64,000 nt of DNA from Sequoia sempervirens (GCA_007258455.2 VDFB02358134.1:213093047-213157046), one strand, 5' to 3'; positions 33,950 through 46,487 are shown, counted from the first letter of the stretch. Numbers and translations: made by a program. Notes: a model not told the origin generated them from the letters alone.

Positions 33950-34768
33950 AAAACAAATACAACAATGCAAAATTATTCTTCAAGATATCTTCAATATTTC
34001 TTCAATCTATAACCTACACATTCAAAGGAGGAGAAAATGTTAGTCTATTTTAGGGGCTTTCCTCAATCAAACCTTGTGAATAGTGTTTCCACTTTCACAA
34101 TGAAAATATCAATGGATAAATGATAATGGAAAGGAAGGAATGATGAAATCAAAATATGTTGCAACTCACCACCCTTCAATAGCTTCCTTGAAGAATTGGA
34201 GACATACACATCACTCCAAGGGAATTGGATCTTAATTTACATGAATTCTTGAATGCTTTGGAGACCTACAAAAGATGCCATCCTTTGCAAAATAATCACA
34301 AAATCATAAAATAAACTCACAAACACTTTGGCATGGTGCTTGGATCTTGAATTGTTGCAATAAAGCTCCTAAATTTTTCTCTCGAATGCTCTTGAAAATA
34401 ATGCTTGATCATACGCTCTTATCTAAATTGTGTTATAGTTATAAATGCTGAAAAGACTAGGTATTTAAAGGTGTTTATTTAATTTCCAAAAAAATAGATC
34501 TCGATAGCTAACATTTGCAAGTTGAATTGTGAATGTTAAATTAACTCTAAAAAAATATTTTAAAAAATAGGTCTTGGTCCACATTTCTAGGACATAGTTT
34601 TGGGAGCAACAAATGATTTGTATGCATTTGTTCAATGCTTGATGCTTATTGAAAATGGGAAAAATGGGCTATAAAATGCATAATTTTAGGTATTTATAGG
34701 GTCAATTAAACTCAATAATTTAGGGGAGACCAAAACATAGTGTGAAATTATAAAGGTACTACATTTAT
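33950..34768 (-). repeat. LTR-like repeat L3 (minus orientation)
   Basis: Shares with L1, L2 and L4 the order TTATTCTTCAA..., TGTTAG..AGGGG, TCAATCAAACC, and a following C-rich tract (CCCCCACATTAGTGAGAG at 34770) that is a polypurine tract on the minus strand. Otherwise it is strongly diverged. Confidence 0.45.
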
Positions 34769-34929
34769 CCCCCACATTAGTGAGAGTCTAAACTTATGCT
34801 CGAAACCACACTAAAGTAGAGAAATATATGTCAAGAGGGGTCCAAGTGCACACACGTTGAAGAGATAGGATGACAAAAGATCAAGGAGTTGTGCAAGCCC
34901 CTTGACCTAATTTCTGGATTTGAAACTAC
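34769..34929 (-). other. Polypurine tract and 3' untranslated remnant next to L3
   Basis: The minus strand reads CTCTCACTAATGTGGGGGAT next to the LTR-like repeat. The following AAACCACACTAAAGTAGAGA and AAGAGGGGTCCAAGTG recur at 36360-36400 beside L2. Confidence 0.5.
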
Positions 34930-35059
34930 TGATTTCAGACCTGTAGGTGACTTTTTGTGAAGATTAAAACCTTTTAATAACTTGATGAATTTCTCCAACC
35001 CTGCAACCTAATCTTCAAAGGATCTTCAAGTCTTCAAAGCACCTAGATTTACAATCACA

Positions 35060-35062
<3 letters not shown>

Positions 35063-35117
<55 letters not shown>
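35063..35117. repeat. (AG)n microsatellite
   Basis: About 27 perfect AG units inside L2; the corresponding place in L1 has only AAAGAAAGAGAGAC. Confidence 0.97.
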
Positions 35118-35120
<3 letters not shown>

Positions 35121-35594
35121 TTTGTTGATAGTTAGGGAATAGGGGTTTGTCTTGGTCAAACCCCTTGTAGGTAATTAAACCAAAGGATGAGATAATAAAA
35201 TGAAGACATGAAACATGAAACAAAGAACATGAATCATGGAAAATGATACCTTGAATGTTGTCTTCTAAATCTACAACTCAACATGAAGTGACCATGAAGG
35301 ATGTAAATCTTGATCTTGAAAATAGGTTTAGAACAATGCTTGATCTTGGATCTTCAATGCTACATCACAAAATTAGCTCAACAAAATGCTTGATGCTTGA
35401 TGATATTGACATGATACTGGATCTTGAATTTCTGCAACAATTGATGGAGAATTTTTCTCTTGAATGCCTTAGAAATGATCTTGTAAACTCTCTTAACACT
35501 CTTGTGAAGTCTTGGAATGATTAACTCTTGCTTGCTTGACTTGATATCATGTTGGCTTAGTCTTGATTGGGTGAAATAAGGATTTTAAAGCGTG

Positions 35595-35604
35595 TTTATA
35601 TAGG
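35595..35604 (-). promoter_or_regulatory. TATA box in L2
   Basis: CCTATATAAA on the minus strand, conserved with L1. Confidence 0.5.
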
Positions 35605-36317
35605 CACTCCATCTAATATCATGTGTATTAGATCCTAGAGGCTAACATACATGAAATTTAAACTTAAAACCCAGATTGTCCTGCTCAAAACCTTAAAAAT
35701 AGGCCAAACGGGACTCATATGCTACATGTGGCATATGGTTCCCACCTAGATGGGACTCATATTCCCAAGGTGGCATATGGGTCCTGCAAAGCCTTTTTGA
35801 AGAGAGAGAATTTCAGGGAGTCTAGAAATTAAGTTTATATGAGGTCTATGTTGGGATTTTGATTAAAATATGCCTTGGGATGCATAAGATGGGGTCATAG
35901 GGGCCTATTAATGATGATATTAAGGTCATAAATTCAAGGGGGCCCAAAATTCAATGTGAGTGTAAATAAATACATTTTACAACATTAAATTAAGGAAAAA
36001 TTAGGTCTATTTAGCTCAAAAGGGCCCTAAATCCCACGTGAATGTGTAAAGTTACACATTAAAACACTAGATTAGGTCCATTTAGTTTACAAGCCTCCAA
36101 AATTTAATGTGAAGATGTAAATAAATACACTTTTACAACATTAAATTAAGGAAGATTTAGGTTCATTTGGATTAGAAAGGTCCTAAATCTAATGTGAATG
36201 TGTACAACACATTGCAACACTAGATTAAGGTGACATTTAAGTTTATTTTAACATTAATCATTCTGAAATGAAGTGTGAAATTTTACTATCTCCAAGAGCG
36301 CACAATTTTATATAGTA

Positions 36318-36336
36318 CATTTAGCCCCCACTTTAG
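36318..36336 (-). other. Polypurine tract beside L2
   Basis: The minus strand reads CTCACTAAAGTGGGGGC immediately before the LTR-like repeat. Confidence 0.7.
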
Positions 36337-37439
36337 TGAGAGGATGAACTTGCTTCAAACTCACACTAAAGTAGACATTCAAGAGGGGTCCAAGTGTACC
36401 AATGCAAATGGTCTAGGATAACCAAGATTGAGGACACACATAAAAGGACATGCATGAGTTGTATGATATGCAACATTAAGATACACAAACATGCAATGTC
36501 AAAGACATAAAGAAGAAATAAATAAACAAGATGGGTGGATGAAGCTTCGACAAAAATGCACTCACTTTGGGGCCACAAAACATTAGGTCATCCACAGGGT
36601 GAGTAGTCCATGAGGGTGAGACACATACACACACATCTGGTATGTGCCCACACACACACATGAGTGGCTAAGGGAAAGTCATTCCTTAGATTGGCTTCCC
36701 ATCCAACCATACCAAATTTATACCTCTTGATAACTTTGGTAAGGCACCATGAAACAATGAACTTTGAGCTTCATGAGGAAAGCAAAGCTTTGTATTCTTG
36801 GAACTCATGAACAATCAAGATGGCTCCACAGGCATGCAAAGTGTGTTATGCAAGGTGACCATATAACTAAAATTGTAAATACCAAATAGTGTAGGATATA
36901 TTCAAAGGTATTTTTCTTAGTTCATGTAAGGTCTCTTTTTAGGGAACATCATGTCTAATGTCTCCAAGAGAGGACAATTCAAAGAGATATCATGCTCTTG
37001 GAGGAAATCAAACCCACTAACACCACCATGAAAAGGATGCATCACAAGAATAAATAAAATAGCATAGTGAAACATGAGTTTCAATGTATTCCCCCACTTT
37101 AAAGCGGTTGCTAACACCATTGCTATGAGCAATTTCTTTTAAGTAGAAGAAGATATGAGAGCTTATCCGGAAAGCCCTATGCCTAGTCATATGTTTCCAA
37201 TAAGCTATGTCATGAAAAGGGGCTTCCCCCAAAAGGTAGTATGTCACATGCGAGCCAACTTAAGGCATGTCATCCACATCCCAAGATTTATCTTATATGT
37301 ACATGAAAGGTGGGAAACTAACCAAAAGAGACAACAAAAAGTGGCATACAAGCACAAGGCTAACCTAACCCCTTGACCCCACTTAGTGCAAGAAAAGGAT
37401 GAGCTGAGATGATTGATGAGAAACATTAAAATAAATGTC
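36337..37439 (-). other. 3' untranslated part of the G-patch-bearing element
   Basis: No coding similarity found. It includes short CA repeats (36625-36660). Position between the ORF and the polypurine tract suggests the 3' UTR of the same minus-strand element. Confidence 0.45.
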
Positions 37440-38254
37440 AATTAGAAGAAATAGGTGCTTCAACATAAGAAAGATCACCATATTCCTTAAGATGTTGAAT
37501 TCTATTACACGAAGCCTTACATTCATTAGTAGAATGACCATGAACTCTAGGATATGTGCAAAATAAATTTTTGTAGTAGAATTTATTTCATGTTTTTGGA
37601 TGGAGGGATATCAAACGATCTTGAAGGAGTCTTGTTAAGATATTCTCTTGATCAAAAGTAGAAGATGTTTCATTATTTTGTGACAAATATATCTCTTTCT
37701 TAGTAAAAGGTTTCATACTTACGCAAGACTCTTTAGATTGTGAGATTTTGTTTACTCCTTTTCTTGAGGGTGTAAAATCTAACAAATTCAAATAATTAGT
37801 GTTTTATGAGATGACATTGACATTAAGTGAAGATTTATTTGTTTGTTTCATTTCTTGTAAAGGATAACAATAAAGACCACTAATGTCTATCATTTCAGGA
37901 TGTACTACTGTTAAAGTTGGATTAGAAGAATCTTTTGTAAGATTGTTGATATTGAGTGAATGTTTACTTGCTTCTTTTGAAGGATAATAACCAAGACCAC
38001 TAGTATTTTCTTGTGTGTGAGGATCTATAGGGACATGAATACCTTGTTCTCTAGCACCACATCCTTTTCCACTATACCCAAGTTGTTTCATAAGTTCATA
38101 ACCTCTTCCATAAAGTTTTTTCATTTCTTTAGGATTCAGTGGTTGCTCATAACTAAGTTCATCAAGGTTTGTTGTGTAATTTGTTTTCTTTTGTTCTAAA
38201 GTGACTGAGGTGGATGCTTTCAAAGGGCCATTTGAATTTTTTGTTGACATTACT
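37440..38254 (-). pseudogene. Retroelement ORF with a G-patch motif
   Basis: From ATG 38250 the minus strand codes for 148 residues. Residues about 40-75 read LYGRGYELMKQLGYSGKGCG, then AREQGI and later SGLGYYP, matching the glycine-rich G-patch RNA-binding motif (GYxLMxxMGYxxGxGLGxxxQGI) found near the protease in some retroelement polyproteins. After a stop at 37804, 37791-37588 and then 37587-37440 continue to a CTYPRVHGHSTNEC motif resembling the HGH...C box of plant Ty3 gag proteins. No RT follows before the 3' LTR, so this is probably a non-autonomous element. Its upstream part is cut off by a TIR transposon. Confidence 0.55.
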
Positions 38255-39054
38255 GGGTATGTACAAGATTCATCATGGAAAAAATAGGCCCTTAAGTGGC
38301 AAAAAATTTAGAAAAATCAGAGTTAGGCAACTTGACCTAAAAATTTGAATTATAAGTTATCTATATTGTTTCAAAAATATGTAAGAATAGAATTTTTAGA
38401 AAATTTAATGTAGTTTCTAAACTACTAGGTTTATTTTAAAAAAAATAAAATCTATTTGGTGAAAATTTGAAATTTCAATAGAGTAGTACTTAAATTTCGG
38501 GAAAAAATAAGTAGGTGTCTCAATTCACCCTAACCACAATAAAATGATAATATTTTTTTTAATATTTTAGATATAAGTAGAGGACTCATGTCCTGATGTG
38601 ATGCATATTTTTTTGTAATGTTTTTCCAAGTAAATAATTAATTATGAATATTTTATTACAACTTTTAAAAATAATAAAAACTCGTATGTCTGACCACCTT
38701 AACTTGGTCGAAACTTCATGAAATTCATATTTTTTTTTTAATCCTATAGTATGTGAAGCATAGAATGTGATGCATGTTTTGGATTCAAAAAATTTGATAC
38801 TGTTTGAAAGCTATAGATATTTTTCAATCATCCTATCAATCAAGACTTTAGTCATAATTCAAATAGAAAATGAATAATAATAATTTATTAAATTCTTGAT
38901 AAAACATAATTTATATTGGTAGAAAGTTGAGAATATCCTTTAAAAATCCTTTTCATTTCATCAATTTTGGGTAAAAAAATAGTCATCAACCACATACCCT
39001 ACACATACCCATCATATCGCCACTTTTTGGCCCATCATGATCCTGCACATACCC
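38255..39054. mobile_element. TIR transposon family, copy 2
   Basis: 800 bp, GGGTATGTACAAGATTCATC to GATCCTGCACATACCC. The right end contains extra copies of ACATACCC. Flanks are TACT and TACC. It interrupts the minus-strand G-patch ORF: codons on both sides (SEKGK upstream, MSTKNSNGP downstream) become contiguous if it is removed. Confidence 0.85.
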
Positions 39055-39345
39055 TACCGCTTTTTATTTTCCCTTTTCAGAGTCTTTGTTTATGATCTTG
39101 TATTCTCCCATGAATGTTGGTTTGAAGTATAAGGAACCCCAATCATCTTCTAATAGCTTTGTGATTTCCAGAATGTGTTTTTATTTGTCTTGCATGAGTT
39201 CCACTTGTGTAGTTGGTGTTAATGTTTTCAAAGGATTTTCCTTGCCTTTCTCAATGTTCAAACAAATTTTTGGTTCAGGGTCAACTTCAAGTGTGTACTA
39301 TTATCAATTTTTCACCAAAGCTCAAATTGATAGAGTTGGTTAATT
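39055..39345 (-). pseudogene. Upstream part of the G-patch ORF
   Basis: Minus-strand reading with one stop: LEVDPEPKICLNIEKGKENP, LKTLTPTTQVELMQDK, HILEITKLLEDDWGSLYFKP. It looks like a linker of a gypsy-type polyprotein. It lies directly across the TIR insertion from the 38254-37440 part. Confidence 0.45.
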
Positions 39346-42300
39346 GATCAAGTTCATTTTAAGGTGAAATTTTTTGAATTAAATTCTATAGTTGCTTAAA
39401 CCTTTGCAAGTATGTGAGTTTTAAGGAGTTGTTCAAAAGTGTGCAATGTGTTTCAGTTTTCCATTCATGATTTACAACATAAATGATTGCATGAGATAAA
39501 AAGAAAGTGCTTTCATTCTCTATTTAGTTATTCATTCATAATTTTCGATACATTGTTGCAAAATAAAAGTACATAATTGAATAAAAATTGCACAAAATGT
39601 TGTTTTATATTAATTGGGATAAAAAGAAGAATCAAGTGTCCCACACAAGTTGTGGGAATGGCTGATTCAATGAAACACAAGGAGTACACTATACTACTGA
39701 AGATAAAGAAGGAAAATAGCACATAAGAGGGAACATAGATGTCATTTCCTGAATGTGTCTTCAAGTTTCCTTCAATGTTGTTCATCCCTTTTTTCTCTTG
39801 TTCTCCAAGTGAACCTACAAATGTTTGGAAATTTTTTATTAGAGCCCGGTTTATGAATCCTCTTATATGATCTATCAACAATAATGTAGAACATTGCTTA
39901 TGGTGCATTGAATCAATTAAGCAAAGACAAGAATTTTTCAAGAGAATACAAAGGCGGAAGCATCACAAAAACTTTGAACTTATTGTTTTTAATCTAACAT
40001 TGTTTGTTTCTTGTGCAGGTATAGGAAAAGCCATGTTGTTGATCTACTTTGAAGACTTATAACATGTGGTGTAAAACAGGCTCCCACAAGGGTTGAGCTC
40101 GGCATGCCGCCCCTTAACATTCAAGAAAGGGGTTGAGAATGGAAACAAATTCATAATTTCCCAAAAGATATATGCATCTGAAGGAGTACATCACAAGTGT
40201 CATAAGAGCTCAAGCAATTGATCATTTAGGACAATCAAGTCTGAAAATGCAATGAGTTGAAGACCATAAATGATCAATCACTCACATAGACCATCACAAA
40301 GAGTGCATCATCATGGAATATGATAATAAACAAGCATACATAATTCCAATCAAAAGTGACCACTGAAGTAAATGGAGAAGCTTCAAAACACTATCATCAG
40401 GTGTTTATATTTCAAAATCTTCTATGCAAAGATCAAGATTCACATCAACATTAGCTGTCTACAAGAAATAAAAATGCATAAAGAGTATAGATGGAGACTT
40501 TCTCTCCATCAAGAAATGGAGCAACAAATGGCTGCCAGTGAAGCATGAAATCCAAAGGATGAAGGAAAAAGAAGAATTGTTGAATGTGGACACAATACAC
40601 TAAGTGTTTGAGTTGAATATAACTTGAAACAACATCACTAGTGTAAATAGATTGCAAAAAACTCAAGTCTTGTTTCAATATGATTGATGCTACAGATATA
40701 AAGAGGATCTCATTGCATTGTTCCATGAAATTGTGGTAAAAGTGGAACTTAAAGTGCATTTTTCTAAATATTCAAGTGCTTAGAATGGGTGACAAAGAAC
40801 AACAAGATGACCAAATACAAAATTGTAAAAAGTAAGTAAATAGAATAGAGGAATCACTATGCAATACATTTGGGAGTAAGTAGAGCATTGTCTATGTGTT
40901 CTTCATAAAGAAAGTGTGTGCAAATATCATGGAAGCCATATTAAATAGTGAATGAGAAAGTGCATGGAGAATATGAGGAAACATGTTTGTCTAATAACCA
41001 ACTAAAAAGTATCAAATGGAGTTGAGTTTCATTGTGTTTACGCACTTCAAGTCAAATGAAAAGAAAGCAATTGTTAATAACCTATGCATTGATAGGAGAG
41101 AATACAAATGTCATTGGAGCAACATGTCCTTCTGAAAGAAAAGAGTACAAAGAAATTAGCTTGCTTCATTAAGAAAAGTTTGAGTGAAGAAGAGTTTGCA
41201 TTTTGAATACAAACAAGTGAATCCATAGTGATATGCACATGCAAAATGAAATCACTTTTGATTTTCAGAATAGTGAATCAATTTTAAAATAAAGCTATGG
41301 TTTCAATGGTGACTTTCTCATAAAACTTAGAAGAGTCCCCAAGCTTCGACCTTGCTTGGAAAAGCTTACATTTTGGTTCTCATTCGGGAAAAAAATAGTG
41401 TTTCTTTCTATATAAAAAATGATTTGTAATGAAAATAAACCTAGTTGATGCTCTCATGGCGATGGAGAAAGATTTTTTATTCACAAATGATGATACCCAC
41501 TTGGGGTTTTTGCTTCAAAAGAAAAATGCAGAACTAAATGGTAGGATTCAAGTTTTATGCTAGTGAAACAACTCACAATAATGAAGACAATGAATTCAAT
41601 GGCCGCAACCATGAAGGGTTTTCAAAACCCAAGAAACAGTAAGCAAAAATATAAATTCCTTCATTCAACAAGTAATATCATTTTACATCATGGGTCGAGC
41701 CCAAAGTTGATTATTTTTTTTTGCAGAAATAAGGGAATGCACATGGTGAGGCCATGACCTATGCAAGGACAAACTCAAAAATTTACTCATTTCTCCTACA
41801 TACTCTTAACTTATTTTTGTGAAATGAGCTCATATTGAGCCTATTTAAGAGGGAAATGCACAATGTGGGAAAAAAATAAAGCTTACCTATGTTTGTGAAT
41901 GGAGAAAACTAGTTTGAATCTACAGGCCAAGCCTTCAAGAAGATTGAGAAAACTCTCTCATGACGTTCAATGTAAGCAAGGTATCAACAGAGAACACAAA
42001 AGAGAGAAAAACACATCAAAAACTAGTCATGGTCATGGCCTAAAGGCCCAAATTTTCTTCAAAATGGAATTAAAATACCTCAAAATTGTGAAAAATATCT
42101 TACCATAAAATTCAAGAGAAGATTCAACAAGAATGGAAAAGAAAGCAACTTGAAATAGTGAAGTTCCAACCTCCAAACCCTAGTTCCTCATGGTGACCAA
42201 GTGCAGAGCCCTCTTTCTCCAAAATCGGCCAAGTGAAAATGATGAGAGAAATTAGGGATTAGGTTTGGTTTTTATGTTAGGGTTTCCATCATTCTCTAGG

Positions 42301-42509
42301 TAAAATTTATTTTTATCACATTCTTTTAAAAAAAAATCAAATGATTTATTAACGCCTTGTTACCTATGATGCCTCGGTCGAAGCCTTGCCTTAGTCTTTT
42401 TCTTAGATTTTTAAAGAAAATCATATGTTCCTTGGCCTTTTTCATTTTTAGATGAGCCTTTCTATACCATGGGAGATATTTCATGTCTTGCATAAAATCA
42501 AGACAATAA
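39346..42509. other. Long AT-rich stretch without recognisable genes
   Basis: No coding similarity on either strand. It is presumably the 5' or internal untranslated part of the minus-strand element or other decayed repeats. Near 42165-42290 the minus strand contains phrases such as AACCCTAATTTCTC and ACTAGGGTTTGGAGG, of the kind seen in plant 5' leader sequences, but no gene follows. Confidence 0.4.
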
Positions 42510-43288
42510 GGGTATGTGCAGGATCATCATGGAAAAAACAAGCCCTTAAGTGGTGAAAAATTTAGAAAAATCAGAGTTAGGCAACTTGACTTAAAAAAAT
42601 GAATAAGTTATCTATATTATTTAAAAATATGTAAGAATAGAATCTATAGAAAATTAAATTTAGTTTCTAAACTACTAGGTTTATTTATTTATTTTTAAAT
42701 CTATTTGGTGAAAATTTGAAATTTCAATGTAGTAGTACTTAAATTTCAGGGAAAAATAAGAAGTAGGTGTCACGACCACCCTAACCACAATAAAATGATA
42801 ATATTTTTTATAATATTTTATATATCATGTCCTGATGTGATGCATATTTTTTGTAATTTTTTTCCAAGTAAATAATTAATTATGAATTTTTATTACAACT
42901 TTTAAAAAAATAAAAATTGTATGTCCTGACCACCTTAACTTGGTCAAAACTTCATGAAATTCATTTAACAAAAAAAAATCTTATAGTATGCAAAGCATAG
43001 AATGTGATGCATGTTTTGGATTCAAAAATGTGATACCGTTTGAAAGCTATAGATGTTTTTCAATCAGCTTATCAATCAACACTTTAGTCATAATTCAAAT
43101 AGAAAATGAATAATAATTATTTATTAAATTCAAAGTAAAGAATAATTTATATTGGTGGAAGCTGAGAATCTCCTTTAAAAACCCTTTTTGTTTCATCAAT
43201 TTTGGGTAAAAAAAAGTCGTCAGCCACATACCCTACACATACCCATCATATCGCCACTTTTTGGCCCATCATGATCCTACACATACCC
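42510..43288. mobile_element. TIR transposon family, copy 3
   Basis: 779 bp, same orientation as copy 2: GGGTATGTGCAGGATCATCA to GATCCTACACATACCC. ATAA flanks both sides. The interior is collinear with copy 2, with small indels. Confidence 0.85.
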
Positions 43289-44138
43289 ATAACCTTAGGT
43301 CTTTTAAATTTTTCCTTTGTCTTGAATACTTTAAATTTCCCTTAGACCTTTGAATAATCATATTTGATGAGTTCCTAAGATATTTTATGGTTTTTAATAG
43401 AAAAATCAAGTATTTAGGAGCCTTGTTTTAAATATTTTGACTTTTGCAAAGTATTAAATTTTACTCAAAATTGCAAAAAATAGAATATTTGAGCTCAAAC
43501 TGCAAAAATCAAATGTAATAGGGGGCAGGGTTCTATTTTTGTTCTCTGAAATTACAAGTGTTGTGAAAACAACATTAAGGTAATATTTCTATAAATTGCC
43601 TTAATGTTTGTTATTGTTTAAATGTAGTTGATGTACTTGAGTCCTCATTGAAACTTTCTATTTTGATTTGAGTTTAGTTGGGAAAATTTGGAATAGAGGA
43701 GGAAAACTAAACTTTCCATTTTCAGTTTCAAGCTATTTGTACCTGATTTTGTGGACTTTTGGATCGATCCTTTGGAGATTAGAAGTTTCTATCTTTTTGA
43801 TGTTGTTTGGAGTAGTTTGTCACACTATTTTTCAAGCTTTTTTGAGGAGCTCAAAAATGAACTAGAGTTGCTATTTTGGAGATGCAGTGAAGTTGATTTT
43901 TGCTATTTTCACTATGACGACACTTGGAGGCTATAAGTTAGAGAATTTTTTTTATTTTTATTGGTTTAGATTAATGGTTTCTTTCTCTCCTATTCACTCA
44001 GAGAGTTTGTAAACTTGTTCTTGCACTCAAATTCTGAAATTATCACTCCTTCAATTCAATAAAATAGTAGGTTTTCATTTCTCATCTTCTTGTTTCAAAT
44101 TTATAGTCACAATCTAATGCTAACTGTGATTCAAATGT
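43289..44138. other. Unassigned stretch, includes the start of element Z's 5' LTR
   Basis: The left end of Z's 5' LTR must lie here, because its 3' LTR copy is truncated and cannot mark it. No clear TG start with a matching target duplication was found. An open reading at 43668-43936 has no known family. Confidence 0.4.
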
Positions 44139-44549
44139 AGAATCCTCTTTATGTCTTGTCATTGTAATTTTGTTTGCAAGGGTTTCATGTGATTCAGGTT
44201 GCATTTTGTGTTTTGTCTAATTAACCTCTATGAAAATAACTTTTGGATTATGTGTTTCTAGGGTAGAATTGTGAGAATCATAGTTTTTGAGACATTGTTG
44301 TGAGTGGAAAATTGTCAGAATCTTCACATTGTTGGTGAATCACCTTAGGTTTAGGATCTCTATTTTTAGCTTTTCCTTCTTCCCATTTTCTCTGAAGGTC
44401 TATTAGATTAGGTGGTTTACTGGGGGAACCAACCCACTCTAGAGATTCACTCTCACTTACAGATTTACCCACAAATATGAGAGTGTTTCCATGTTGCAAC
44501 AAGATAGGAAAGTCTAACTTGGCTAAGGGTGCATTCCCGGTTGCCAACA
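44139..44549 (+). repeat. 5' LTR of element Z (3' portion confirmed)
   Basis: Collinear with 53968-54253 plus 57426-57555. It ends TTGCCAACA directly before a primer-site motif. Confidence 0.85.
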
Positions 44550-44571
44550 ATTTTTGGCACGCCCAGTGGGA
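44550..44571 (+). other. Primer binding site of element Z
   Basis: TTTTTGGCACGCCCAGTGGG, matching the motif at 24013 of the other gag-only element. Confidence 0.7.
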
Positions 44572-44721
44572 CTCTAGAGTCTTGTCTTTAGAGTTTTTTT
44601 TGAAATTGTAAGTTGTTGTTTTGCATATGCAACACTTTTTTTTTTTTCCTATAGTGGTCTCAAAAATATACCCCACAACTCCAAATTTATGGTTGCATTG
44701 TAGATTTAATGTGAACAACTT

Positions 44722-44842
44722 ATGAGAACGATCGAGAAAAAATCTAGTCTAGCTACCCTTGAATATTTACAGCTCTCTTCACCAAGAAGGAGAGGTAGAA
44801 CACCAAGGAGGTCTTTTGATTCAACAAGGAGGGCAAAATTGG
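44722..44842 (+). pseudogene. gag: Element Z gag, first 40 codons
   Basis: ATG at 44722 begins MRTIEKKSSLATLEYLQLSS followed by an Arg-rich stretch, a usual start for plant gypsy gag. It is cut at 44842 by insertion of element Y and resumes after 52810. Confidence 0.6.
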
Positions 44843-46466
44843 TGTATGGTGAACCAAAGCTTTCTTGCACAATCTTTTAGAAGACCTTTTCACTGTCTCC
44901 TTCCTGGAACCTGACACCAATGGGTTCTTGTTGTGCTTGGATGATTAACCAGGTCCTACTCCAACTCTTCTCCAAGAGTTTTCCACTTGTGCTTTACCTT
45001 GGAAGACCAACACCTCTTTTGAAATTGGTATACTCTCTCTTGGACTTAGAAGAATCCAAGTACCAACATCACATACAATCTTGAACTGTTGCAGGGGAGT
45101 TAGAGGTACTGTAAACATGCATTTCACATCTAGTTGGATCCATTTAGGATGGTATTCAATCTTCACACTACCCACTTTCAAGAATTTGCCTTGGTGAGGC
45201 CTAATTCCTTGTAGCCCTTACTAGTCACCTTTTTTCTTTTCTTGCTTTAACTTGCCAAACAACCTAGCAAATAAACTTCATTTCCAGACACCCTTTTTGA
45301 GCCTTTAAATGTTTCACAGGGTTCCATACCTCTGTCTCCTCCGTACAGTAGGTTCCTACAATCAAGGGTAAAAGGGCTATTAGGCCTAATTCTTAGGGTT
45401 TCAATGATCTCCTCCTAATTTCTCACACAAATGGATTGGTTGAAGCTTCAATCCTTCTGGCATGTGAAGATCCTATCTTATGCTACCTGATACCATGCTT
45501 GTTCCATACAATACTTGTAACCCCTGTCTATATTCTTCACTTTTTACCATCAAACTCCTAACTGGACTATCCTAGCTCGCCTAGGGTTTGATTTTAAAAA
45601 TGCTTGCTCGCCTTCCCATGACTCCTATTGCTAAATATTTACAGTTCATTGGCTCCCCTTCCATACCCAACTAATCTCAGGAAGATCCCATGGTCAAAGT
45701 TTATGGGGGATCCATGAAGAGACTAACTGGACTGTACAAACTAGAAAACTCTCTACAACCTCAACTTATGAATTCAAAGCACTAAATCAATTCAAAGCAA
45801 CTTGATTACCAAATGGAAGATACTCAAAACTATTGTATAAACACAAATCTACTAAGAAATCAACACTCCTAATTCATCTAATAGCACTGTCACACAAGAA
45901 CATACGGTATACACAGAAAATGCAGAAAATTCTCTATTCCTTCAAACCAAAAACTTGATTACAATGCATTCTAACTGCTTGTCTATGAGCCACCCACCTA
46001 CATAGATGCCTTTGCCATATTTTAAGGGAAGTTGATCAATCCCATACTCCTAATTTTTAGGGAATCCAAGACAACTAAGTTGCATGCAACCTAACAATGT
46101 TGTCATGCAACTTTGCAACATTCTTGCAACTTTGCCATCATCCTACATCTTAGGACCTCAATCTCCTTGATTCTGAGCCAACAACTCCCCTAACTTCCTC
46201 TTGGAATCTTCTAACAACTTAGATGTTTTTAGCACACATTTAATGCTTTACATTCCAACATAAGCTATCTAAGGCTAATTAAAGCAAAATTTAACAACAA
46301 TGAGTAAACTAAGATGACTTTAGTCCTAGTGACTAACTTACCACACACAATCAAGACCTTCTAAGGTCCAAAGTAAACACACCATTATCCTAACTTGGCT
46401 AAGGTCAGGTACAAGCCAAAATTGATAACAAGCAAAATGGAGGTTAGCCTAGGTGCTCCTGCACCA
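44843..46466 (-). repeat. 3' LTR of element Y
   Basis: Plus strand TGTATGGTGAACC to TCCTGCACCA. About 17 differences from the other LTR over the first 340 bases, counted by eye, and no net length difference over 1,624 bp. This makes it clearly younger than the copia element. Confidence 0.93.
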
Positions 46467-46484
46467 TCCTCCCCAAAACAAAAG
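46467..46484 (-). other. Polypurine tract of element Y
   Basis: The minus strand reads TTTTGTTTTGGGGAGGA directly before the 3' LTR start TGGTGCAGG. Confidence 0.85.
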
Positions 46485-46487
46485 ATT

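Larger units (their letters stand above)
34930..36317 (-). repeat. LTR-like repeat L2 (minus orientation)
   Basis: Collinear with L1. It is followed at 36318 by a polypurine tract and lies downstream (minus strand) of the G-patch ORF region, so it is probably the 3' LTR of that element. It contains a (GA)n microsatellite near its left end and a conserved TATA box. Confidence 0.6.

Noticed and set aside
35063..35117. GAGA-factor regulatory element
   Set aside because: A pure AG microsatellite in an LTR-like repeat is explained by slippage; no nearby gene supports a regulatory role.
39528..39941. Minus-strand ORF of 137 residues
   Set aside because: No family similarity, biased composition and no supporting context; likely chance.
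44278..44718. Minus-strand ORF of 146 residues across Z's 5' LTR
   Set aside because: It is antisense to a confirmed LTR and primer site; the same antisense peptide recurs in the other LTR copy.
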